Below are positions 1 to 9,598 of a stretch of 64,000 nucleotides of DNA, in pieces; within the stretch, counting starts at the first letter, position 1, and each line of letters starts with the position of its first letter. The notes beneath the pieces were generated by a model. The model made no database searches. It saw only the letters and a program-made list of their open reading frames with translations, and was not told where the DNA came from. The position numbers and the translations under genes are program-made. The stretch covers positions 1,011,113 through 1,075,112 of the forward strand of contig NZ_QOUX01000046.1 in NCBI RefSeq assembly GCF_004116265.1, given 5' to 3'. The DNA is from Anaerobacillus alkaliphilus (GTDB lineage: Bacteria > Bacillota > Bacilli > Bacillales > Anaerobacillaceae).

Positions 1-821
1 GCCTTATTAAACGTCATTAAGTCAATCATTTGATATAAGGGAATAGCAAGTCCTACAAACGATAGCGGTAGCGCATAGGTGATTAGCTCCTTATAAATCG
101 ATGTTAATGGCAAATGATGATTTACTTTACTTTCAAGGAGTTGATTATTTAAGTGCACTCGACGCCTAAACCAATAGTATAATAACACTGTTAAACCACC
201 AAGCGCTCCAACGAAAGCTCCAAAAGTAGCAAACGCAACTGCAAGCGCTATTGATCCATTCATGACATGGACGATCACAAATGTTAAACAAAGGATAAAG
301 ATAATTCTAACAATCTGTTCGATAACTTGAGATACCGCTGTGGGTCCCATCGACTGGTGCCCCTGAAAATATCCTCGAATTAACGACATAATCGGAACGA
401 CCAATAGGGCTACACTGACCATCCGTATAGTTAATATGACATCATCAATAGTATTTCCTTTTAGGTCCTTCCCATCTACTACTTGATTAGCAATAGGTTC
501 TGCTAATAAAAAGAGAATGAAAAACGAAATTAGTCCAGTAATCGACATAACGATTAATCCAGATTTAAAAAGCCTTCGACCCGTTTCATAATCTCCTAGG
601 GCATTATATTTTGAAACAAACTTTGAAACAGCCAATGGGATCCCGAGAGTAGCCACACTTAAAAGAACGGTATAGGGAATGTAACCAAAGCTGTATAAAG
701 CTAACCCTTCAAGCCCTACGATTGCTTGAAAAGGAAATATGTAAATTAATCCTAGTATTTTCGAAATGAAGATAGAGGCTGTTAATATCAATGTACCTCT
801 TACCAACTTAGAGTCCGCCAT
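1..821 (-). CDS. ytgP: Polysaccharide/lipid flippase, MOP superfamily (YtgP/SpoVB-like), 3' end outside window
   Basis: The minus-strand frame is open from an ATG at 821 to the window edge, giving 273 residues of an N-terminal part starting MADSKLVRGTLILTASIFIS. It shows successive hydrophobic segments separated by short charged loops, typical of MOP (MATE/MurJ/Wzx-like) flippases. The family usually has 12-14 membrane segments and about 530 residues, so roughly half is visible. Family members move lipid-linked saccharides across the cytoplasmic membrane. In B. subtilis ytgP lies close to ytfP and leuS, as here, which supports the assignment. It could instead be a SpoVB paralogue; the C-terminal half is needed to decide. 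No stop codon is visible because the gene is cut by the window. Confidence 0.8.
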   Translation of the reverse strand, partial: MADSKLVRGTLILTASIFISKILGLIYIFPFQAIVGLEGLALYSFGYIPYTVLLSVATLGIPLAVSKFVSKYNALGDYETGRRLFKSGLIVMSITGLISFFILFLLAEPIANQVVDGKDLKGNTIDDVILTIRMVSVALLVVPIMSLIRGYFQGHQSMGPTAVSQVIEQIVRIIFILCLTFVIVHVMNGSIALAVAFATFGAFVGALGGLTVLLYYWFRRRVHLNNQLLESKVNHHLPLTSIYKELITYALPLSFVGLAIPLYQMIDLMTFNK

Positions 822-1019
822 AAAGCACCTCTTCTATTTTAAAATTATATATAATAATGATTTATTCAAGCATTCTACTGTCATTCATTTTAGCAGTTTG
901 TGTCACTAGGTACAACGACAAACATACATAACCAATTCGAGGTTCGATTCTTTTTGTAAACATTCTATCTAAAAAGCTATTACCTTTGGATAGTTGTACT
1001 ATATAATGTATTTATTGTA

Positions 1020-1200
1020 AGGCTCTTTTCGTAAACATTGTACTCTTTTCTTACATAATTTATTGGCTGATATCTTCATCTAGGGTATTTTTCCGATTAT
1101 TTTAAGATAAAAAAGCCCTAGTGGTAACTTCTTAGTGATTTGTGTAAAAATCCGGCTTTTGGGATTTTTACGAAAGAAACAAACTTTGCGAAAACAACCT
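1020..1200 (+). mobile_element. MITE-like element, copy 1 (181 bp, TSD ATTGTA)
   Basis: The element begins AGGCTCTTTTCGTAAACA and ends in TTTGCGAAAACAACCT, so its ends form an imperfect terminal inverted repeat (AGGCTsTTTTCGyAAA). The 6-bp sequence ATTGTA flanks it directly at 1014-1019 and 1201-1206 and looks like a target-site duplication. Near the right end a 10-bp hairpin, GTAAAAATCC/GGATTTTTAC, is shared with the copy at 55821. It carries no ORF and would need a transposase in trans. It has inserted just upstream of the ribosome binding site of the 1232 gene, so that gene's promoter is inside or across the element. Confidence 0.75.
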
Positions 1201-1231
1201 ATTGTAAACATGGATGAGGAGATACAGAAAA

Positions 1232-2320
1232 ATGTTATATAAGCCAATCAATGATGTTGTTTCAGGTGACATTAACGGGAGAAACATCTACGGAGCCGGT
1301 AAGATAATTCTAGTTAAAGAGGATATCGTCCTAACTGTTGGGATGATTACAAAACTGAAAAAATTAGGGATTACTGGAATATTCGTTAAACATATCAATA
1401 TGCCCTCTATTGAGTTGGAGGAAAACGTCTCTCAGGAAACGAAAATTGAGACATTAGCTTGTCTATACTATGTTGTGGATACAATTAACAATAACCAAGC
1501 GATCGATTTGGTCCTTATTAAAGAAAATGTTGATAAATTGATCCAAGAGATTGAGCTTCATAAGGATATATTAGTTCAACTAATAGACATTCGTTCAAAA
1601 GAAAATGCCGTATTTATCCACACTCTTCATGTCTGTATCGTAGCTACGACCATTGGAACAAAATTAGGAATTAATAAAGAAGGTTTAAAAACAATTACTA
1701 CTACCGCACTTCTTCACGAAATGATCAAGAGTGATAATAGTAGAAAGCATTTAACTGAATTAAACACATTAAGTGCAGAAGTATTTACGTTATTTAGGGA
1801 AATGAAGCAAAAGGTTGATTTTTTTCTAAAAGAAAAAATACCGTTGCCTCCATATAAACCAAATCACAATAAAGACGTTCAACGTTTTGCCGAAATATTA
1901 ACTGTTGCAGATTGTATCGATAACTTATCATCACAATTTTCAGATTATCCAACATTAACACCATATGAAGCCATTGAATTTATGATGGTATTAACGGAAA
2001 AAATTGTCCATATAGACGTCATGAATGCATTTATAAGGACATTTTCTGTTTTTCCAAATGGACATTCTGTGAAGCTTTCCAATTCGAAGCAAGGGCTAGT
2101 CGTTAGGCAAAATCCGGCACTTCCTACCCGCCCAGTAATAGGTGTCTATGAAGGTGATTTTCAAAATGAAGAAGTACTAACGCTAGAAGTACAGGAATAC
2201 AATCTAGCTTCTATTCCTACGCTATTTATACTAGATATGATTAGTCCAAATAGTATTGCTATTGAGGAAGAAAATAAACGAAAAGAGAAATTAGCAATAT
2301 TAGCAGATATCGCTGATTAA
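1232..2320 (+). CDS. Degenerate HD-GYP-like protein, probably catalytically inactive
   Basis: A 362-residue cytoplasmic protein. The N-terminal part (LYKPINDVVSGDINGRNIYG) resembles the region in front of HD-GYP domains. Its middle keeps the helical pattern of an HD domain (FIHTLHV near residue 130, then LLHEMIK near 162), but the metal-binding HD pair is HE and the GYP segment is absent. HD-GYP enzymes hydrolyse cyclic di-GMP; this one probably does not and may be a binding or regulatory protein (inference). The ATG at 1232 is chosen because GAGGAG at 1217-1222 is well spaced; an upstream ATG at 1214 would overlap that site. The MITE-like element ends 32 bp upstream of the start codon. Confidence 0.6.
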   Translation: MLYKPINDVVSGDINGRNIYGAGKIILVKEDIVLTVGMITKLKKLGITGIFVKHINMPSIELEENVSQETKIETLACLYYVVDTINNNQAIDLVLIKENVDKLIQEIELHKDILVQLIDIRSKENAVFIHTLHVCIVATTIGTKLGINKEGLKTITTTALLHEMIKSDNSRKHLTELNTLSAEVFTLFREMKQKVDFFLKEKIPLPPYKPNHNKDVQRFAEILTVADCIDNLSSQFSDYPTLTPYEAIEFMMVLTEKIVHIDVMNAFIRTFSVFPNGHSVKLSNSKQGLVVRQNPALPTRPVIGVYEGDFQNEEVLTLEVQEYNLASIPTLFILDMISPNSIAIEEENKRKEKLAILADIAD

Positions 2321-2417
2321 GCCCACTTACTACAATACTTGTCTCTAATTCTAGATTTTCCATTCGTGACTATGGTACAGTTAATAAATCCAAAACAAAT
2401 AGATAGGAGTGAATTTG

Positions 2418-2948
2418 ATGAAAAAGCTAGGTTTTATGTTAATCTGCTTTTTATGCGTTCTCTTAGTAGCTTGCGGAAACAACGATGAAGCTACAAATGA
2501 ATCAAAACCATTAATTACATTTTTAAATGAAACAATCACTGAAAAAGATGCAGAAAATGCCAAAGTATCCGATGAGGAAACTCTAGAAGATGCAGCTAAT
2601 GACCTATTATTTCAAGAAATGCTGTTGGCTGAAGCTGAAAAAGCTGGAATTACATATGATGAATTTACGTTAGATGCATTAGTAGACCAAACTCATCAGA
2701 TTTTTGAATATGATCAGGAAGCCATTACGTTTCTTACTGCTAAAAGTAAACTTTACAATATAACTCCAAAAGAGTATATTGATACGATTTGGAAAGATGG
2801 CTTACGAAAAAAATTAATCGCAAATAATTACTTAATGGAATACGTAGATCTTACAGAAGGACCAGAGTCAGATATTGAAGCTCAGGTAGAAACAATACGA
2901 ACCGAGCTTTTAACCAAATATGAAGACCAGATTGAATTCCATTTTTAA
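2418..2948 (+). CDS. Small secreted lipoprotein, function unknown
   Basis: A 176-residue protein with a lipoprotein signal peptide: KK, a hydrophobic stretch and the lipobox LVAC with the modified Cys at residue 19. The mature part is acidic and helical, with no domain I can name. Its length and helical make-up recall the N-terminal chaperone part of SurA/PrsA-type proteins, but no rotamase domain follows, so this is only a suggestion. The start at ATG 2418 has AGGAG at 2405-2409; the frame also opens at a GTG (2409) that overlaps this site. It follows the HD-GYP-like gene by 97 bp with no obvious terminator between, so the two may be cotranscribed. Confidence 0.7.
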   Translation: MKKLGFMLICFLCVLLVACGNNDEATNESKPLITFLNETITEKDAENAKVSDEETLEDAANDLLFQEMLLAEAEKAGITYDEFTLDALVDQTHQIFEYDQEAITFLTAKSKLYNITPKEYIDTIWKDGLRKKLIANNYLMEYVDLTEGPESDIEAQVETIRTELLTKYEDQIEFHF

Positions 2949-2954
2949 AAAGTT

Positions 2955-2985
2955 AGCTATCGTTGTTTAAAACGATAGCTTTTTT
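2955..2985 (+). terminator. Rho-independent terminator after the lipoprotein gene
   Basis: A 10-bp stem, AGCTATCGTT/AACGATAGCT, with a 5-6 nt loop is followed by TTTTT, 6 bp after the stop codon of the lipoprotein gene. Confidence 0.85.
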
Positions 2986-3292
2986 ATGCTTGGAAAGCTC
3001 CTCACAGGTATAGACAGTATGAAAAAAGTTTAACAAACCTAAAATAGGGATTAGTAGATCATAAACTTTTCATGTTAAAATACAAAGGTTGTGTTTATAT
3101 AAAGCAATTTTCATATAAATTGTTGTTTCTTAAATTAAGCAGTATACGCATTACACAAGGTTTGGCGGGCATCTTTTCTAGACTTTAAATTGAATTATCA
3201 ATAAAACCACTTATTTTAATCTATATAATTTGTTGTAATATTCATAAAAGTTTACGAAAAGAGCCGTATTTAAAAATGGTAGGTGTTTACAT
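2986..3292. other. Intergenic stretch with a solo MITE end
   Basis: No credible ORF or RNA was seen in these 307 bp. At 3250-3265 the sequence GTTTACGAAAAGAGCC is the exact reverse complement of the terminal repeat of the MITE-like elements at 1020 and 55821. I see no matching opposite end and no target duplication, so it may be a relic or coincidence. It sits just upstream of the flavoprotein gene and could overlap its promoter. Confidence 0.4.
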
Positions 3293-4561
3293 ATGTATGA
3301 TGTAATAGTAATTGGTGGGGGGCCATCAGGGCTTATGGCAGCGATTTCTGCAAGTGAGCATGGTGCTAATGTCCTCCTAGTAGATAAGGGTAACAAGCTC
3401 GGTCGGAAATTAGCGATCTCTGGTGGCGGAAGGTGTAACGTGACAAATCGGATGGAAGAGAAAGAATTAATCGCTCATATCCCTGGAAATGGGCGCTTTA
3501 TGTATAGTCCGTTTGCCGTCTTTAATAACGAAAATATTATCGAGTTCTTTGAAAATTTAGGGATTAAATTAAAGGAAGAAGATCGTGGACGGATGTTCCC
3601 GATCACTGATAAAGCAGTAACCGTCGTTGAAACACTATTAAAGAAACTTCAGGAACAACGTGTTCAAATGTGGACAAATACTTCTGTAGACGAGGTACTT
3701 TACGAAGAAGGTAAGGTCATTGGCATTAAGCTTGAAAATGGGAAAACCATTCATAGTAAAGCAGTCATTATTGCCGTAGGTGGAAAAAGCGTTCCTCACA
3801 CTGGAAGTACTGGTGATGGCTATCCTTGGGCTGAAAAAGCTGGACATACAATTACGGAACTATTCCCAACCGAAGTGCCGATTACCTCAAATGAACCCTT
3901 CATTAAAGAAAAAGTATTGCAAGGTATTTCGTTAAAAGATGTTGGATTATCGGTGGTTAGTCCAAAAGGGAAAGTTCTTAAACGTCATGAAGGAGATATG
4001 ATTTTTACTCACTTTGGTATTTCAGGTCCAATTGCATTACGTTGTAGCCAATACGTAGTAAAAGCTTTAAAGAAATTCTCTGTTAATACAATTGAAATGA
4101 GTGTTGATTTACTTCCACTGAAAAGTGGCGAAGAAGTATTCCAAGAATTAAGAGCTATTGCTAAAGAAAATGAAAAGAAAGCTGTAAAAAATAGTTTGAA
4201 AGGATACGGATACCTAACTGAGCGTCTTCTGCATTTTTTCTTAGAAAGATCAATGATTGATCCAAATGATACATTTGCCAATATTTCAAACGAAAAACTA
4301 CGCCACTTAGCTTCTCTGATTAAGAACTTTACATTTAAAGTAAACGGGACCCTTTCGATTGAAAAAGCCTTTGTTACCGGTGGTGGTGTATCCGTAAAAG
4401 AAATAAACCCTAAAACAATGGAATCAAAGCTCATGAATGGCCTATTTTTTTGTGGGGAAGTCCTAGATATACACGGGTATACAGGTGGCTTTAACATAAC
4501 TGTTGCTTTTTCTACTGGATATACTGCTGGGAAAGGTGCAGCAGATGGCGTATTAGCTTAA
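3293..4561 (+). CDS. ytfP: NAD(P)/FAD-dependent oxidoreductase, BaiN/HI0933-like (YtfP)
   Basis: A 422-residue flavoprotein. The Rossmann FAD-binding motif GGGPSG is at residues 8-13, the family signature around [16 protein letters not shown] is near 37-51, and the C-terminal FAD-contacting segment ([14 protein letters not shown]) is near 385-400. The family (HI0933-like, including B. subtilis YtfP and clostridial BaiN) contains soluble flavoprotein oxidoreductases; physiological substrates are mostly unknown. Length is normal for the family. The start at 3293 follows GGTAGG. The neighbourhood with ytgP and leuS matches Bacillus gene order, which strengthens the name but not the biochemical role. 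Confidence 0.85.
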   Translation: MYDVIVIGGGPSGLMAAISASEHGANVLLVDKGNKLGRKLAISGGGRCNVTNRMEEKELIAHIPGNGRFMYSPFAVFNNENIIEFFENLGIKLKEEDRGRMFPITDKAVTVVETLLKKLQEQRVQMWTNTSVDEVLYEEGKVIGIKLENGKTIHSKAVIIAVGGKSVPHTGSTGDGYPWAEKAGHTITELFPTEVPITSNEPFIKEKVLQGISLKDVGLSVVSPKGKVLKRHEGDMIFTHFGISGPIALRCSQYVVKALKKFSVNTIEMSVDLLPLKSGEEVFQELRAIAKENEKKAVKNSLKGYGYLTERLLHFFLERSMIDPNDTFANISNEKLRHLASLIKNFTFKVNGTLSIEKAFVTGGGVSVKEINPKTMESKLMNGLFFCGEVLDIHGYTGGFNITVAFSTGYTAGKGAADGVLA

Positions 4562-4573
4562 TTTCAAAAAGAA

Positions 4574-4630
4574 AGGCTGACTCAAAAGATCATTGAAAAA
4601 TGACTTTCGAGCTCAGCCTCTTTATTTTAT
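4574..4630 (+). terminator. Probable terminator after ytfP
   Basis: AGGCTGA pairs with TCAGCCT across a long imperfect hairpin, followed by CTTTATTTTAT, 13 bp after the ytfP stop. Confidence 0.7.
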
Positions 4631-4691
4631 ATAAAACTTAATGTGGACACGTGAAATGTTTATGAAGTAAAAACATAGCCTTAAAGGGAAC

Positions 4692-5315
4692 CTATTTACA
4701 GGTGAGACTCTCTTACGTTCCCTTTTAAAACTTTCTCTGCCATCAAATGTCACGTGAGGCTGGCTTGCGTTACCTTTTGAAACAATTTCTTGCTTCAAAT
4801 GTCACGTGAGACTCTCTTACGTTCCCTTTTAAAACTTTCTCTGCCATCAAATGTCACGTGAGGCTGGCTTGCGTTACCTTTTGGAACAATTTCTCGCTTC
4901 AAATGTCACGTGAGACTCTCTTACGTTCCCTTTTGAAACTTTCTCTGCCATCAAATGTCACGTGAGACTCTCTTACGTTCCCTTTTGAAACAATTTCTTG
5001 CTTCAAATGTCACGTGAGGCTATCTTACGTTCCCTTTTGAAACAATTTCTTGCTTCAAATGTCACGTGAGGCTGGCTTGCGTTACCTTTTGAAACAATTT
5101 CTTGCTTCAAATGTCACGTGAGACTCTCTTACGTTCCCTTTTGAAACTTTCTCTGCCATCAAATGTCACGTGAGGCTGGCTTGCGTTACCTTTTGGAACA
5201 ATTTCTCGCTTCAAATGTCACGTGAGGCTGGCTTACGTTCCCTTTTGAAACTTCCTCTGCCATCAAATGTCACGTGAGACTCTCTTACGTTCCCTTTTGG
5301 TACACTCTCTTATCA
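4692..5315. repeat. Tandem array of 12 units of 52 bp abutting the leuS stop codon
   Basis: The landmark CAAATGTCACGTGAG recurs at 4744, 4796, 4848, 4900, 4952, 5004, 5056, 5108, 5160, 5212 and 5264, an exact 52-bp spacing, with a degenerate first unit at 4692. Each unit contains the palindrome CACGTG. Two main unit types alternate: one continues ACTCTCTTACGTTCCC and ends TCTCTGCCAT, the other continues GCTGGCTTGCGTTACC and ends TTCTTGCTT, with a few hybrids. There are no variable spacers, so this is not a CRISPR array, and 52 is not a multiple of 3, so it is not a repeat protein. The last unit ends next to the leuS stop, with no separate leuS terminator. Confidence 0.95.
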
Positions 5316-5316
5316 T

Positions 5317-7734
5317 TTAATTCGCGACGATATTCACTAACTTATTTGGTACGACAACGACTTTACGAATCGTTTTCCCTTCAAGTTCTTCTTTAATTTT
5401 TGCATCATTTTTCGCTAGCTCTTCCATTTCTTCGCGACTAGAGTTGTTAGGCATTAATAGCTTGCCTTTCAACTTGCCGTTCACTTGAACAACTACTTCA
5501 ACTTCATTTTCTACAAGCATACTCTCATCAAAAGTTGGCCAAGCAGCATATGCCAACGTTTCGTTATGGCCTAACTTTTCCCAAAGCTCTTCGGCAATGT
5601 GCGGTGCAACTGGTGCTAGTAACTTTACAAAGCCTTCAACAAGTGCTTTTGGTAATTGCTGTTGCTTGTAGCCCTCGTTAATAAATACCATTAGTTGTGA
5701 GATTGCCACATTAAAGCGTAACCCTGCATAATCCTCAGTTACCTTTTTGACTGTTTGATGATATAAGCGTTGGAACGCCTCGGTTCCCTCCGTCTCAGTA
5801 ATGATTGGGCTTAGTTGCCCCTCCTCAGTTACTAGTAAACGCCAAATTCGGTCTAAGAAACGACGGGCTCCATCTAATCCATTTTCGCTCCAGGCAATCG
5901 AAGCGTCCAATGGACCCATAAACATTTCGTATAAACGAAGTGTATCCGCTCCGTGGCTTGATACGATATCATCAGGGTTGACAACATTCCCTTTAGATTT
6001 ACTCATTTTTTCATTGTTTTCACCTAAAATCATGCCCTGGTTGTATAGTTTTTGGAATGGTTCTTTTGTTGAAACAATCCCTAAATCATATAGGAACTTG
6101 TGCCAGAAGCGAGCATATAACAAGTGAAGAACTGCATGTTCTGCTCCACCAATGTAAATGTCTACTGGCAACCATTGCTTTAATTTTTCTGGATCTGCCA
6201 ATGCTTCTGGATTCTTTGGATCAATATATCGTAGGTAATACCAGCAACTACCTGCCCAGTTTGGCATCGTATTTGTTTCGCGTCTACCTTTTTTTCCTGA
6301 AACAGGATCAAGGACATTCAACCATTCCTGGTTGTTAGCTAGCGGTGATTCACCAGTAGCAGATGGTCTGATTTGGTCCATCTTAGGTAAAAGTAATGGA
6401 AGCTCTTCTTCTGGAACAGCTGACATAGTACCATCTTCCCAGTGAATGATTGGAATAGGTTCCCCCCAATAGCGTTGACGACTAAATAACCAATCGCGCA
6501 GACGGAAAGTTACTTTGCTATTACCTTTCTTCTCTTCTTCTAACCAAGCAATCATCTTCCCAATTGCTTCTTTTTTCGTTAACCCATTCAGGAAGTCAGA
6601 GTTCACAAGTGTGCCATCACCTGTATATGCTTCTTCCTCTACATTCCCACCAGCTACTACTTCAATAATCGGTAGCTCAAAGGCACGAGCAAACTCATAG
6701 TCTCGCTCATCGTGTGCTGGAACTGCCATAATAGCTCCTGTTCCGTATGTTACTAATACATAATCAGCAATCCAGATCGGTAGTTTTTCACCATTAGCAG
6801 GGTTAATGGCATAGGCACCTGTGAAAACACCTGTTTTCTCTTTCGAAAGTTCTGTACGTTCTAAATCACTTTTCATCGAGATTTGCTTGCGGTATTCTTC
6901 AACCGCTTCTTTTTGTTCAGCATTCACAATTTGATCGACAAGTTTATGCTCGGGAGCTAATACTGCATAAGTAGCACCAAATAACGTGTCAGGACGTGTT
7001 GTAAAGACTGTAAACGTTTTGTCATGGCCTTCAATCTCAAAATGAATTTCTGCTCCTTCAGAGCGACCAATCCAGTTACGTTGCATATCCTTAATGCTCT
7101 CAGACCAATCAAGTTCTTCAAGATCGTCTAATAAACGGTCAGCGTAAGCTGTAATTTTTAGCATCCATTGCTTCATCGGGCGGCGTTCAACTGGGTGTCC
7201 ACCACGCTCACTTTTTCCATCAATCACTTCTTCGTTTGCTAAAACTGTTCCTAAAGCAGGGCACCAGTTAACCGCAACTTCATCAATATAAGCAAGATCC
7301 TTCTCATACAATTTTAGAAAAATCCATTGCGTCCATTTGTAGTAATCTGGGTCAATCGTACTTACTTCACGATCCCAATCGTAAGAGAAACCTAGTGATT
7401 TGATTTGTCGACGGAACGTATCAATATTCTTATTTGTAAATTCAGCCGGATCGTTCCCCGTATCAAGTGCGTATTGCTCAGCTGGTAAACCGAATGCATC
7501 CCACCCCATTGGGTGAAGCACATTATAGCCTTGCATACGTTTCATTCTTGAAAGGATGTCTGTTGCTGTATAACCTTCAGGGTGACCAACATGAAGCCCC
7601 GCCCCTGATGGGAATGGAAACATATCTAATGCGTAAAACTTCTCTTTGGTCTCGTCTTCACCTGTTTTAAATGTTTTGTTGTTTTCCCAATACGTTTGCC
7701 ACTTTTTCTCTATATCTTGATGTGAAAATGACAT
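5317..7734 (-). CDS. leuS: Leucine-tRNA ligase
   Basis: An 805-residue class I aminoacyl-tRNA synthetase that charges tRNA-Leu in the cytoplasm. The HIGH-type motif appears in [15 protein letters not shown] near residue 45, the editing (CP1) insertion occupies the middle ([26 protein letters not shown]), and KMSKSKGN is the KMSKS loop. Length is that of bacterial LeuRS. The frame extends upstream, but [12 protein letters not shown] at 7734 with AGGAGG just before it is the true start. Expression is controlled by the upstream leucine T-box. The gene runs into the 52-bp tandem array at its 3' end. Confidence 0.97.
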   Translation of the reverse strand: MSFSHQDIEKKWQTYWENNKTFKTGEDETKEKFYALDMFPFPSGAGLHVGHPEGYTATDILSRMKRMQGYNVLHPMGWDAFGLPAEQYALDTGNDPAEFTNKNIDTFRRQIKSLGFSYDWDREVSTIDPDYYKWTQWIFLKLYEKDLAYIDEVAVNWCPALGTVLANEEVIDGKSERGGHPVERRPMKQWMLKITAYADRLLDDLEELDWSESIKDMQRNWIGRSEGAEIHFEIEGHDKTFTVFTTRPDTLFGATYAVLAPEHKLVDQIVNAEQKEAVEEYRKQISMKSDLERTELSKEKTGVFTGAYAINPANGEKLPIWIADYVLVTYGTGAIMAVPAHDERDYEFARAFELPIIEVVAGGNVEEEAYTGDGTLVNSDFLNGLTKKEAIGKMIAWLEEEKKGNSKVTFRLRDWLFSRQRYWGEPIPIIHWEDGTMSAVPEEELPLLLPKMDQIRPSATGESPLANNQEWLNVLDPVSGKKGRRETNTMPNWAGSCWYYLRYIDPKNPEALADPEKLKQWLPVDIYIGGAEHAVLHLLYARFWHKFLYDLGIVSTKEPFQKLYNQGMILGENNEKMSKSKGNVVNPDDIVSSHGADTLRLYEMFMGPLDASIAWSENGLDGARRFLDRIWRLLVTEEGQLSPIITETEGTEAFQRLYHQTVKKVTEDYAGLRFNVAISQLMVFINEGYKQQQLPKALVEGFVKLLAPVAPHIAEELWEKLGHNETLAYAAWPTFDESMLVENEVEVVVQVNGKLKGKLLMPNNSSREEMEELAKNDAKIKEELEGKTIRKVVVVPNKLVNIVAN

Positions 7735-7828
7735 GTAAATAACCTCCTTATTTTTCTCTTTATGTATTAGTAGTGTAAAGCTTCGAGTATAGACTGTAAA
7801 GTTGTGGTAATTGCTTTTAAGACAAAAT

Positions 7829-8075
7829 AAAAAACCTCCCACCACTAACGTTAACGTTAGGGACGAGAGGTTATTAACAAAATTATTCCCGCGGTACCAC
7901 CCAATTTAGTGTTGGATACACTCACTTATTGACACCGTAACGAGGCCAGACGTCAAGAGCTACTATTCGTTCACCCTTGCAACTTTAAGGCGAGTTCATG
8001 GACTTTGTGATTGACTTGCACCAACCGTCAATTCTCTAGGTCACGAGGTTCCATTACTACTCCTCATCATTGTTT
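7829..8075 (-). promoter_or_regulatory. T-box riboswitch (leucine) of leuS
   Basis: Read on the minus strand, the leader carries the T-box core GGGTGGTACCGCGGG (7888-7902), the antiterminator partner for the tRNA acceptor end. It is followed by a terminator hairpin at 7833-7872 (AACCTCTCG... pairing with ...GGGAGGTT, then a T run). In stem I the segment GAA-CTC-GCC gives a CTC leucine specifier at 7992-7994. Uncharged tRNA-Leu would stabilise the antiterminator and let leuS be transcribed. The specifier fits the downstream gene. Confidence 0.93.
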
Positions 8076-8116
8076 TTACTAGATATAGAAGTTATGATTA
8101 ATAACTCATAATTCGT

Positions 8117-8145
8117 ATTGTATAAATTTGTCGAATAAAAGTCAA
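8117..8145 (-). promoter_or_regulatory. SigA-type promoter of the leuS T-box leader
   Basis: On the minus strand TTGACT (8140-8145) and TACAAT (8117-8122) are separated by 17 bp, a near-consensus SigA promoter lying about 40 bp upstream of the T-box stem I. Confidence 0.75.
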
Positions 8146-8246
8146 TAGCTTATTTCACATTTTTGTCAAAGTTTTTATATTTTATACAACATGTCATAAT
8201 TGTGAAATATTTTTTTTGGAAAATGAATATAATCCAAGACCTTTCA

Positions 8247-9443
8247 TTAACTTGCATTTGCTTCTTTGTGAACTGCTGTACCTACTAGATGACGATCGTA
8301 CAGGTAAGTAGAGATAAAACCCACCATGAAAAACATCATTAATCCATAGAATAATGCTTGCATTCCAAACAAATCAACCACTACACCACCCAAAAATGGT
8401 CCAACCATTCTACCAGCAGTAGCTACACTATTTACAACACCCTGATAGAACCCTACTTTTCCTTTAGGGGCTAACTGGTTAGCGATTGTTGGTATCGCTG
8501 GCCAGACAAACATTTCCCCAATCGTTAATATGATCATCGCAACAACAAAAACTAGAAAAACTTCTGCTTGAGCCACGACGAAAAATGCGACCATAAAAAT
8601 AGCAAGACCAAAATAAATCTGCCCCTTTAATGTATGGAACCATTTTTTGATCATTAGAGAGATGATTGGCTGACCAAGTACGATTAAGGCACCATTCACA
8701 GTCCAGATAATGCTATATTGAGTTAAGCTAATACCTAACGCTTGTGTGTGAACAGAGATCGTTGATTGCCATTGAACATACGCAATCCAGCAAATAATAA
8801 AGCCGATACATAAAATTAATAAAGCCTTAAATCTTGCTTTGTTCTCCACTGCTAACCCTTGTTCAAAAATATTCGTTTGTACTGTTTCTGACGGATCTAC
8901 CTTAATATTTCTAAAACCAAAGAAAGCAATTAAGAAGAAGATAATATACATAAATCCGTTTGCAAAAAATACATAATCAAACCGAAACGAAGCTACAAGA
9001 CCTGCTAGCGCTGCTCCAACAGCAACACCGAGGTTCTGAGCAACATAGATGGCGTTAAAGGCTTTTCTACCTCCTGCAGGCCAAACTGAACCGGCCATCG
9101 CATACATAGACGGGTAGGTGATCCCTGATCCAAAACCTAAGCCAACCATTAATACAACATAATAAATCCAAGTGTGATAAAATGCTAACGTAAATGCGCT
9201 AACCATTGTAATGGTTATTCCCAATAGAATGGTTTTGTACCCACCAATTCGATCAAAAAGTCGTCCACCAAGCAAATTACCAACAATTCCTGCTCCTGCA
9301 TTTGCCATTAAAACAAGACCGGCAACACTCAGTGATTTCCCCAACTCTTGATGAATATAGATCGTGTTAAGTGGCCACAAAAAAGAAGCGCCTGTTACGT
9401 TTATCACCATTGCGATGACTAGTAACCATAACGCTTTAGGCAT
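8247..9443 (-). CDS. yttB: MFS transporter, YttB-like
   Basis: A 398-residue membrane protein with about 12 hydrophobic segments. The MFS signature loop between segments 2 and 3 is visible as GGRLFDRIGGYKT near residues 59-71. A charged central loop (FRNIKVDPSETVQTN) divides the two halves. MFS permeases of this type exchange small molecules using the proton gradient; the substrate cannot be read from sequence. B. subtilis yttB is found in the same neighbourhood as leuS, so I use that name by synteny. The ATG at 9443 follows a GAGAGAGGTAG-like site. It is monocistronic or ends a short unit after msrA. Confidence 0.8.
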   Translation of the reverse strand: MPKALWLLVIAMVINVTGASFLWPLNTIYIHQELGKSLSVAGLVLMANAGAGIVGNLLGGRLFDRIGGYKTILLGITITMVSAFTLAFYHTWIYYVVLMVGLGFGSGITYPSMYAMAGSVWPAGGRKAFNAIYVAQNLGVAVGAALAGLVASFRFDYVFFANGFMYIIFFLIAFFGFRNIKVDPSETVQTNIFEQGLAVENKARFKALLILCIGFIICWIAYVQWQSTISVHTQALGISLTQYSIIWTVNGALIVLGQPIISLMIKKWFHTLKGQIYFGLAIFMVAFFVVAQAEVFLVFVVAMIILTIGEMFVWPAIPTIANQLAPKGKVGFYQGVVNSVATAGRMVGPFLGGVVVDLFGMQALFYGLMMFFMVGFISTYLYDRHLVGTAVHKEANAS

Positions 9444-9598
9444 AATGACCTCTACCTCTCTCTTTATCTCTATCTCTTATTTTCTTATTTCGTATCTCTA
9501 AGAATTGTATGTTATATCTCTATATTTAGCAACGCAGAATTTTGTAGAAAAATGTTACTTTCGAGATGGTCAGAGGCTTCAATAACTAAGCCAAGTTT

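Noticed and set aside
3250..3265. Third full MITE copy upstream of ytfP
   Set aside because: Only one 16-bp end is present; no second end or target duplication was found within 300 bp.
4692..5315. CRISPR array
   Set aside because: Units are contiguous 52-bp repeats with no unique spacers, and no cas genes are near.
5801..6338. Plus-strand ORFs inside leuS
   Set aside because: Shadows of the strongly supported minus-strand leuS; no SD or recognisable domain.
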